Position numbers and translations under genes: made by a program. Below the pieces are notes generated by a model. It ran no database searches. It saw only the letters and a program-made list of their open reading frames with translations, and was not told the origin of the DNA. Positions 58,482 to 64,000 of a DNA stretch of 64,000 nt are shown here, piece after piece. Numbering within the stretch: position 1 is the stretch's first letter; every line of letters starts with the position of its first letter. The stretch comes from Actinocatenispora comari (GTDB taxonomy: Bacteria > Actinomycetota > Actinomycetes > Mycobacteriales > Micromonosporaceae), in NCBI RefSeq assembly GCF_017312725.1, contig NZ_BOPO01000019.1:27715-91714 (forward strand), written 5' to 3'.

Positions 58482-59189
58482 TCAGGCGAGGAGGTCGTCC
58501 ATGGTGCCGTCGACCGGACGGCCGGCGGCGGCGAGCTCCTCGGCCTGCGCGTCCAGCCGCTCCGCCACCGCGGTCAGGTTCGCCTCGGCCAGGCCGACCC
58601 GGCGCACCCCGTCCACGCTGTCCCGGAAGTACGTGCGCTGCAGCAGCCCCTGCACGACCGCCGTCGCGGTCCGCGCCTCGGCGAGCACCAGCACCGCGGC
58701 GTCGGTGTCGTACCACTCGGCGAGCCGGGCGGCGACCCCGTGCCGCGCCTTCGCCTCGCACCAGGCCTCCCGGGCCAGCGTGGCGAACTCCCCACCACCG
58801 GCCTCCGCCAGCCGGGCCAGGTGCGCGTTCGCCAGCTGCCGGAACCAGCCCTGCGGGTCGTGGATCGGCACCGTGGTCAGGTACCGGTCGGCGACCAGCG
58901 GCCACGAGGTGGACAGCGTCCGGGCGTGCCGGAGGTATTCCGGCGCGCCGATCACCCCGAGATCCACCAGCACCCCGTCGATGCGCCGCCTCGCCGGCCG
59001 CGGCCCCTCGCCGGACCGGTACGTGACGACGACCAGTTCCACCTCGCTGTGCCCGGTGTCCTCGTCGTGCGCGAGCGCGCCCTGCACGCCGGCCGCGAGC
59101 ACCTGCGCGGGATGCCGGGCCCGTACCGCGTCGGCCACCGCCTCCGCGACCTGCCAGCGCGGCGAGGTACCCAGCTGATCCGTCGTCAT
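58482..59189 (-). CDS. Nucleotidyltransferase-like protein
   Basis: A 235-residue protein. The N-terminal LAAGVQGALAHDEDTGHSEVELVVV resembles the G(S/G)-x(n)-DxE region of kanamycin-type nucleotidyltransferases, but the usual GS is GV and the first carboxylate is Glu (S-E-V-E), so activity is not assured. The C-terminal half is helical, as in that family (AREAWCEAKARHGVAARLAEWY, TATAVVQGLLQRTYF). ATG 59189; CAGAAT ends 6 nt upstream. It is convergent with nadA and divergent from the HAD gene. Confidence 0.6.
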   Translation of the reverse strand: MTTDQLGTSPRWQVAEAVADAVRARHPAQVLAAGVQGALAHDEDTGHSEVELVVVTYRSGEGPRPARRRIDGVLVDLGVIGAPEYLRHARTLSTSWPLVADRYLTTVPIHDPQGWFRQLANAHLARLAEAGGGEFATLAREAWCEAKARHGVAARLAEWYDTDAAVLVLAEARTATAVVQGLLQRTYFRDSVDGVRRVGLAEANLTAVAERLDAQAEELAAAGRPVDGTMDDLLA

Positions 59190-59296
59190 CCGGCCATTCT
59201 GGCCCGCTCCGGCCGCCCGCGGGCCCGGTGCGGCACAGTCGGAAAACCGAAACCGTCGCAGCCCCGCGGTACGGTTCCGGCGGCGAGAGGAGCGCG

Positions 59297-59995
59297 ATGG
59301 TCGTCGACGCGGTGTTGTTCGACTGGGGCGGCACGCTCACCCCGTGGTGCCCGCCGGACGAGCAGAGCTGGCTGCGGGTCGCCCGCCGGCTGGTGCCGGC
59401 CGCCGCCGAGCGTGCCGCCGAGGCACTGGCGGCCGCCGAGTTCGCGGTGTGGCAGCGATCCCGGTTGGAGCAACGTTCCGGCACCATGGCCGAGATCTTC
59501 ACCGCGGCCGGCATCGACCCCACCCCGGCGGCCTACGACGTGTTCGCGGCCGAGGTGGAGCACGCCACCCGCACCGACCCGGAGGCGGTGGCGCTGCTGA
59601 CCGCGCTGCGCGAGCGGGGCGTGCGCGTCGGCGTGCTGTCCAACACCACCTGGACCCGCGCGCACCACGAGGCCATCTTCGCCCGGGACGGCGTGCTGGA
59701 CCTGATCGACGGCGCCGTCTACACCAGCGAGCTCGAGGTGACCAAGCCGCATCCGGCGGCGTTCCGGTCCGCGATGACCGCGGTCGGGGTGAGCGATCCG
59801 GCCCGCTGCGTGTTCGTCGGCGACCGCACCTTCGACGACATCCACGGCGCCGGCAGCCTCGGCATGCGCACCGTGCTCGTCCCGCACAGCACCATCCCGG
59901 CCACCCAGCGCGGGCACACCGACGGCGTGCCGGACGCCGTGGTCCAGCGGCTGTCCGAACTTCTCGCCGTCGTCGACGGCTGGCGCACCGCCTGA
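59297..59995 (+). CDS. HAD superfamily hydrolase
   Basis: A 232-residue Rossmannoid HAD protein with an alpha-helical cap (about residues 16-90). Motif I is VLFDWGGTLT: the nucleophile Asp is present, but the second Asp of DxD is Gly (D-W-G). Motif II is VLSNTTW, the motif III Lys is in VTKPHPAAFR, and motif IV is FVGDRTFDDIHGA. Missing the DxD general acid suggests a phosphotransferase, slow phosphatase or haloacid-type activity. ATG 59297 with GAGAGGAG upstream. Confidence 0.85.
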   Translation: MVVDAVLFDWGGTLTPWCPPDEQSWLRVARRLVPAAAERAAEALAAAEFAVWQRSRLEQRSGTMAEIFTAAGIDPTPAAYDVFAAEVEHATRTDPEAVALLTALRERGVRVGVLSNTTWTRAHHEAIFARDGVLDLIDGAVYTSELEVTKPHPAAFRSAMTAVGVSDPARCVFVGDRTFDDIHGAGSLGMRTVLVPHSTIPATQRGHTDGVPDAVVQRLSELLAVVDGWRTA

Positions 59996-59997
59996 CG

Positions 59998-60426
59998 TCA
60001 GGGGCGGCCGGGAAACGGCACGGTCGTCGGCGTGATGCCGGCGCTGCGGCGCCAGCGGGTGGCGCGCACCGCGCAGTCGCTGATCGCCTCGACCGCCTGC
60101 GTGCGCTGCGCCGTGGACAGCGCCGGCAGTCCGGCGCCCCACGCCTGCGCGGTACGTTCCTCCAGCGACACCGCGAGCCGCAGCGCGCTGGCCCGATCGG
60201 TGACCGGGTGCGGCAGCTTGTACCCCGGGGCCGCCGCCACCGGTGTCACCTGCTGCTTGCTCAGGGCCAGCGTCAACGCGTCCCGGCGGTCCCGGTGCGC
60301 CTGCTCGGCGTTGCGGGCGGCGGTCTGCTCGGCGCCGGCCAGCCGCGGCCCGAGCACGTCGTAGCCGTACACGGCGGCGTGCTCGGCCGCGAGCGCCTGC
60401 TGGAGCCGCTGCTGAGCCGGCGTCAT
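59998..60426 (-). CDS. DUF4439 ferritin-like domain protein
   Basis: A 142-residue all-helical protein. LQQALAAEHAAVYGYDVLGPRL and AHRDRRDAL carry the Glu/His pattern of the ferritin-like four-helix bundle, and LRLAVSLEERTAQAWGA a second Glu. The family is found beside rimP in actinobacteria. A metal-binding redox role is likely from the fold, but unproven. ATG (60424-60426) overlaps the stop of the lipoprotein gene (ATGA). It ends 2 nt from the convergent HAD gene. Confidence 0.85.
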   Translation of the reverse strand: MTPAQQRLQQALAAEHAAVYGYDVLGPRLAGAEQTAARNAEQAHRDRRDALTLALSKQQVTPVAAAPGYKLPHPVTDRASALRLAVSLEERTAQAWGAGLPALSTAQRTQAVEAISDCAVRATRWRRSAGITPTTVPFPGRP

Positions 60427-60902
60427 CGCAGCGCCTCCACGTGGCTGGCCCGGCAGGCCGCGATCGAGCCGAACAGGGTCGCGTACCGGTCCGGCGCGGC
60501 CAGGCAGGAGCGGCGGGCGTGCTGCTCGGCCTGCTTCTCCTGCCCGGTCAGCGCGCCCAGCGCGGCGTCGGCACCGGCCGGCACCGGGGTGACCGACGGC
60601 GACGGATCCGCCGAACCGCTCGCGCTGGGAGTGGCGCTGCCGAGTTCGCGGTCGAGTTCCCGGACGTGCCGGTGGTGGTCCTCGCGCAGCGGCTTGAGCC
60701 GGTCGGCGAGGTCCGGGTGGCGACGCAGCGTGGCGTCGTACGCGGCGAGCAGCGCCAGGCTGTCCTCCCGTACCGGCAGGATCGGGCTCGGCGGCTGCGC
60801 CTTCGGGGTGTCCCGGCAGCCGGCGAGACCGGCGGTCAGTGCCACCGCGGCGGCGACGCCACCGGCCAGCACGCCGCGACGCGGCACGTTCGACGAAACC
60901 AT
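60423..60902 (-). CDS. Putative lipoprotein, DUF4439 partner
   Basis: A 159-residue protein with a lipoprotein signal: VPRRGVLAGGVAAAVALTA then the lipobox LAGC (Cys29), with twin Arg that may direct Tat export. The mature part is helical (LALLAAYDATLRRHPDLADRLKPLREDHHRHVREL) with an S/P-rich linker, then GQEKQAEQHARRSC. It is coupled to the DUF4439 gene by an ATGA overlap, suggesting a two-protein envelope complex. ATG 60902 with GGGGA upstream; GTG 60887 is an alternative. Confidence 0.82.
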   Translation of the reverse strand: MVSSNVPRRGVLAGGVAAAVALTAGLAGCRDTPKAQPPSPILPVREDSLALLAAYDATLRRHPDLADRLKPLREDHHRHVRELDRELGSATPSASGSADPSPSVTPVPAGADAALGALTGQEKQAEQHARRSCLAAPDRYATLFGSIAACRASHVEALR

Positions 60903-61184
60903 TCCCCATCCTCGGGCGGTGCGCCGACCGGCCGCGGCACCCGCCGGGCCGACCGGACGGACACGGTCATGGTGTCCCACGACCCTACGCGATGCGCCCA
61001 GCTCGGCCCGGACCGTGGTCGCAACCACGCGTTGGGGCCGGAACCGGGTGGGTGGCCGTTCTTTCTCGCTACGGCGGGTTACGCTTCTCGTCGAGCCGCG
61101 TTGGATGTTCTGACGCGGCCTGAAGCGGATCTGGGGATGGTCACGCCGGCAGCGCCCGCCGCCGTCGTCGAGGGGAGGTGCGGT

Positions 61185-61832
61185 ATGAGTTCTCGCCCGC
61201 AACGCGCCGGTCGCACCAGTGCGGCGCGCGGCGCCGGGGCACGGCGTGAGCCGGCCGCCCGGGCACCCCGCGGTGGTGGCCTCGCCGCGCACGCCGAGCG
61301 GCTGCGGTCGTTGGTTGAGCCGGTCGTCGAGTCGGCCGGGTACGACCTGGAGGACATGGACGTGTCCCGGGCCGGCCGGCGCAGCGTGCTGCGGGTGGTG
61401 GTCGACTCCGACACCGGTGTGAACCTGGACGCCGTGGCGGAGCTGTCCCGGGCGATCTCCGGGGCGCTGGACGGCGCCGAGTCCGACGGCGCGTTCGGTG
61501 CCGAGGCGTACACGCTGGAGGTCACCTCGCCGGGGGTGGACCGGCCGCTGCGCGAGCCGCGGCACTGGCGGCGCAACGTCGGCCGGTTGGTCTCGGTGTC
61601 GGTGGCGGAGCAGACGGTGGTGGGGCGGATCACCGCGGCGGACATACCGGTCGAGGCCGGTGAATTGGGGGTCGAGATGGACGTGGCTGGTGCGCCGCGC
61701 CGGATCCGGTACGCCGAACTGGGTCCGGGCAGGGTGCAGATCGAGTTCGGCCGGCCCACCGGCGCCGGACCCGACGGTTCCGCGATGGACGGTTCCGAGT
61801 CCGGCGTTTCCGAGGCAGAGGAGGAGGCATGA
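61185..61832 (+). CDS. rimP: Ribosome maturation factor RimP
   Basis: RimP helps assemble the 30S subunit. The 215-residue protein has a basic N-terminal extension of ~35 residues, then [52 protein letters not shown] and [20 protein letters not shown], the family core, then an acidic tail. ATG 61185 after GGGGAGG (61172-61178). It heads rimP-nusA-ylxR-infB. The preceding 282-nt divergent gap must contain the operon promoter, which I could not assign. Confidence 0.95.
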   Translation: MSSRPQRAGRTSAARGAGARREPAARAPRGGGLAAHAERLRSLVEPVVESAGYDLEDMDVSRAGRRSVLRVVVDSDTGVNLDAVAELSRAISGALDGAESDGAFGAEAYTLEVTSPGVDRPLREPRHWRRNVGRLVSVSVAEQTVVGRITAADIPVEAGELGVEMDVAGAPRRIRYAELGPGRVQIEFGRPTGAGPDGSAMDGSESGVSEAEEEA

Positions 61833-62866
61833 ACATCGACCTGGCCGCCCTCCGCGCGCTGGAGCGCGAGCGCGACATTCCGTACGAGACGATCCTGAGC
61901 ACCATCGAGACTGCGTTGCTCACCGCCTACCGGCACACCGACGGCGCGCACCCGCACGCCCGGGTCGAGATCGACCGCCGCACCGGCATCGCCGGGGTGT
62001 TCGCGCAGGAGGTCGACGACGAGGGCACCGTGCTGCGCGAGTGGGACGACACCCCCGCCGACTTCGGCCGGATCGCGGCGATGACCGCGAAGCAGGTCAT
62101 CCTGCAGCGGCTGCGTGAGGTCACCGACGAGGTCACCTACGGCGAGTACGTCGGCAAGGAAGGCGACATCGTCACCGGCCTGATCCAGGCGCACGAGGCG
62201 CGCGCGGAGAAGGGCATCGTCGTCGTCGACCTCGGCAAGATCGAGGCGTTGCTGCCGCCGGCCGAGCAGGTCCCCGGCGAGTCGTACGAGCACGGGCAGC
62301 GCATCAAGTGCGTGATCGTGCACGTGGCCAAGGGGCTGCGCGGCCCGCAGATCACCCTCTCCCGGTCGCACCCGAACCTGGTGAAGCGGCTGTTCGGGCT
62401 GGAGGTGCCGGAGATCAACGACGGCACGGTGGAGATCACCGCGATCGCCCGCGAGGCCGGCCACCGGACCAAGATCGCGGTGCGCTCCAGCGTGCCCGGG
62501 GTGAACCCGAAGGGCGCCTGCATCGGCCCGATGGGCGCCCGGGTCCGCTCGGTGATGAGCGAGCTGGACGGCGAGAAGATCGACATCATCGACTGGTCCG
62601 AGGACCCGGCCGAGTTCGTCGGCAACGCGCTGTCGCCGGCGAAGGCGCTGCGGGTCGAGGTGGTGGACGCGGCCGCCCGGGCGGCGCGCGTGGTGGTGCC
62701 CGACTACCAGCTGTCGCTCGCCATCGGCCGGGAGGGGCAGAACGCCCGGCTGGCCGCCCGGCTGACCGGTTGGCGCATCGACATCCGGTCCGACGCCGAG
62801 CAGTCCGGTAGCGCACCGCCTGAGGTGGCCGGCGGAACGGTCGGCGCGGCGGACACCGCTCGCTGA
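61829..62866 (+). CDS. nusA: Transcription termination/antitermination protein NusA
   Basis: NusA binds RNA polymerase and the nascent transcript, affecting pausing, termination and rRNA antitermination. The 345-residue product contains an N-terminal RNAP-binding domain ([20 protein letters not shown] ... ETALLTAY), an S1 domain ([18 protein letters not shown]) and tandem KH domains ([58 protein letters not shown]). It lacks the C-terminal acidic repeats of E. coli NusA, as in other actinobacteria. ATG overlaps the rimP stop (ATGA). Confidence 0.98.
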   Translation: MNIDLAALRALERERDIPYETILSTIETALLTAYRHTDGAHPHARVEIDRRTGIAGVFAQEVDDEGTVLREWDDTPADFGRIAAMTAKQVILQRLREVTDEVTYGEYVGKEGDIVTGLIQAHEARAEKGIVVVDLGKIEALLPPAEQVPGESYEHGQRIKCVIVHVAKGLRGPQITLSRSHPNLVKRLFGLEVPEINDGTVEITAIAREAGHRTKIAVRSSVPGVNPKGACIGPMGARVRSVMSELDGEKIDIIDWSEDPAEFVGNALSPAKALRVEVVDAAARAARVVVPDYQLSLAIGREGQNARLAARLTGWRIDIRSDAEQSGSAPPEVAGGTVGAADTAR

Positions 62867-62884
62867 CCCTGATATCGGGCACGT

Positions 62885-62926
62885 CCCGGTGCATCCCGGC
62901 CGACCTGATCGGCCAGATGCACCGGG
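62885..62926 (+). other. Two-part stem-loop between nusA and ylxR
   Basis: CCCGGTGCAT (62885-62894) pairs with ATGCACCGGG (62917-62926). The internal GGCCGA (62898-62903) pairs with TCGGCC (62909-62914). It is followed by TTCT. It could attenuate the operon or be a NusA-response element. Confidence 0.6.
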
Positions 62927-62956
62927 TTCTGCCTGCCCGACGGCCGAGGAGTAAGC

Positions 62957-63295
62957 TTGATCGCGGTACGTCGCGCGTCTCCGGTCCGCACGTGTGTGGG
63001 CTGCCGGCGTCGTGCGCCAGCCACCGTTCTGCTGCGTGTCGTGGCGGTTGCGGATCCGGCCGGTTTCCGGCTGGTTCCCGATCCGCTGCGCAGACTGCCG
63101 GGTCGGGGTGCTCACGTGCATCGGGATCCGGCCTGCGTCGCGTCAGCCCGCAAGCGTCGGGCCTTCGCTCGCGCGTTGCGGATCAGTTCCGCGTCGGGTG
63201 TCGACGACACGCCGGTCACGGAGCACGTGCGCGAGCACGCAGCAAGCGGAACAGCCGACGGCACGGATCGCCCCGATCCGGCCCGAACGAACTAG
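62957..63295 (+). CDS. ylxR: YlxR family (DUF448) RNA-binding protein
   Basis: A 112-residue basic protein with the family motif PVRTCVGCRRRAPATVLLRVV and the GRGAHVHRDPACVASARKRRAFARAL segment, which forms the RNA-binding surface. It is always in the nusA-infB operon. The start is TTG (62957) with GAGGAG 6-11 nt upstream. The C-terminal ~30 residues are disordered. Confidence 0.93.
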   Translation: MIAVRRASPVRTCVGCRRRAPATVLLRVVAVADPAGFRLVPDPLRRLPGRGAHVHRDPACVASARKRRAFARALRISSASGVDDTPVTEHVREHAASGTADGTDRPDPARTN

Positions 63296-63407
63296 GTAGG
63301 TCGACCGACATGAGCGCACGATGAAGTCACTGTGATGAACAGGCTTCGGGTGTTGCACGAGTGAGGTCGAGCGGGTCTGCCCGCCCGGCCTCAAGATGAG
63401 GAGTGCA

Positions 63408-64000
63408 GTGGCAGGCAAGGCCCGCGTACATGAGCTCGCCAAAGAGTTCGGTACCGACAGCAAGAGCGTGCTCGCAAAGCTGAAAGACATGGGCGAGTTC
63501 GTCAAGTCCGCGTCCAGCACGGTGGAGGCACCGGTGGCGCGGCGGCTCCGTGACGTCCTCGCGGCGGAGCAGCAGAAGGCGGCCGGCGGCGGTGACCAGC
63601 CGGCGAAGCCGGCGGCCAAGAAGGCCGCACCGGCGAAGAAGGCGGCGACCACGACCGCGAAGGCGCCCGAGGAGCCCGCGGCCGACAAGCCCGCGGCGAA
63701 GCCGACGACGCTGCCCAAGCCGGGCCCGCGTCCCGGTCCGCGTCCGCGTCCGGCGGCGCCGAGCAAGCCGGCGAGCGCGCACGACATCGAGGTGGCCGCG
63801 GCCGAGGCCCGTGCCGCCCAGCTGAAGAAGGACCAGGAGGCGGCGGTCCGGGCTGCCCAGGAGGCCGCCCGGCAGCGTGCCGAGTCCGGCCCGGAGGAGC
63901 AGCCGCCGGCCGCCGGCGGCACCGGTGCACCGGCCCGTCCGGGCCCGCGCCCCGGTCCGCGGCCGGCTCCGCAGGCGACCCCCGGTCCGCGTCCGGCCCA
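63408..64000 (+). CDS. infB: Translation initiation factor IF-2, N-terminal part
   Basis: IF-2 is a GTPase that brings fMet-tRNA to the 30S subunit. Only the first ~197 residues are in the window; the gene runs off the right end without a stop. The IF2 N-terminal domain is clear: [51 protein letters not shown]. It is followed by the low-complexity K/A/P-rich region with repeated PGPRPGPRP, typical of actinobacterial IF-2. The GTG at 63408 has GATGAGGAG just upstream. A GCGGG-tctg-CCCGC hairpin (63371-63384) lies in its leader. Confidence 0.96.
   Translation, partial: MAGKARVHELAKEFGTDSKSVLAKLKDMGEFVKSASSTVEAPVARRLRDVLAAEQQKAAGGGDQPAKPAAKKAAPAKKAATTTAKAPEEPAADKPAAKPTTLPKPGPRPGPRPRPAAPSKPASAHDIEVAAAEARAAQLKKDQEAAVRAAQEAARQRAESGPEEQPPAAGGTGAPARPGPRPGPRPAPQATPGPRPA

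Noticed and set aside
1..64000. tRNA, rRNA or riboswitch genes
   Set aside because: No cloverleaf or known aptamer pattern was noticed by eye on either strand; a covariance-model search would be needed to exclude them fully.

Overview
The window is very GC-rich and almost fully coding. GTG and TTG starts are frequent, and many genes have strong GGAGG-type ribosome binding sites. Several blocks have the gene order of actinobacterial chromosomes: rpsP-KH-rimM-trmD-rplS-lepB-rnhB-DUF2469-yraN-comM-dprA-xerC, then rpsB-tsf-pyrH-frr-cdsA-rlmN, then dxr-rseP-ispG-GNAT, then rimP-nusA-ylxR-infB. Together with the families present (double-DivIVA-type protein, DUF4081-GNAT, DUF4439, CGNR, NrtR) this points to a Gram-positive, high-GC actinobacterium, most likely a Micromonosporales-like organism. 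I cannot name the genus from sequence alone. I saw no rRNA, tRNA, transposase, prophage or CRISPR array.

Layout. 1-6.2 kb: ribosome maturation and translation genes (S16, KhpA-like KH protein, RimM, TrmD, L19), signal peptidase I, RNase HII and DUF2469. 6.3-12.3 kb: the DNA uptake and recombination block yraN-comM-dprA-xerC plus a class V aminotransferase. 12.3-16.3 kb: an M23 peptidase and a class I aminotransferase, both on the minus strand, separated by repeat-rich DNA with DnaA-box-like sites. 16.4-19.7 kb: divergent CGNR and MFS genes with overlapping leaderless-type promoters, and a P/Q-rich membrane protein. 20-27.8 kb: rpsB, tsf, pyrH, frr, cdsA, rlmN, a DivIVA-domain protein and a DUF2631-like gene. 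27.9-37.2 kb: an accessory block between the DUF2631-like gene and dxr. It holds a metallo-beta-lactamase/Rieske fusion, a VOC protein, a TetR-GlpD-alkylglycerone-phosphate-synthase-like module and a TetR/SMR efflux pair. 37.2-41.9 kb: two MEP isoprenoid enzymes (Dxr, IspG) flank a site-2 protease, followed by a DUF4081-GNAT. 42-45 kb: membrane and small genes, N-acetylglutamate synthase, and a short GntR regulator divergent from a tiny membrane-protein operon. 45.2-48.9 kb: a glutamine-synthetase-like / aldehyde dehydrogenase / SDR operon, probably for amine catabolism by gamma-glutamylation. 49-56.5 kb: a GbsR/MarR-type regulator divergent from a serine hydrolase, a RecQ helicase with a phosphoribosyltransferase-like tail, a gamma-glutamylcyclotransferase-fold protein, methionine aminopeptidase and a VIT-family transporter. 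56.6-58.3 kb: an NrtR-type regulator divergent from nadA. 58.5-64 kb: a nucleotidyltransferase-like gene, a HAD protein, a lipoprotein/DUF4439 pair, then rimP-nusA-ylxR-infB (infB is cut by the window end).

Regulation. Many starts in stand-alone or divergent genes have a TANNNT hexamer 6-8 nt upstream and no ribosome binding site. This is the layout of actinobacterial leaderless mRNAs. Genes inside operons instead use 1-4 nt overlaps (TGATG, ATGA, GTGA) or strong Shine-Dalgarno sites. Intergenic gaps and some low-complexity coding regions carry short GC-rich tandem duplications with units of 14 to 59 bp.

The observations most worth following up are the NrtR/nadA operator, the TetR-GlpD-AGPS-like lipid module, the amine-glutamylation operon, the RecQ-PRTase fusion, the 28-residue coupled membrane protein, the 17-bp hairpin array at 14.7 kb, and the overlapping leaderless promoters at 16.98 kb.
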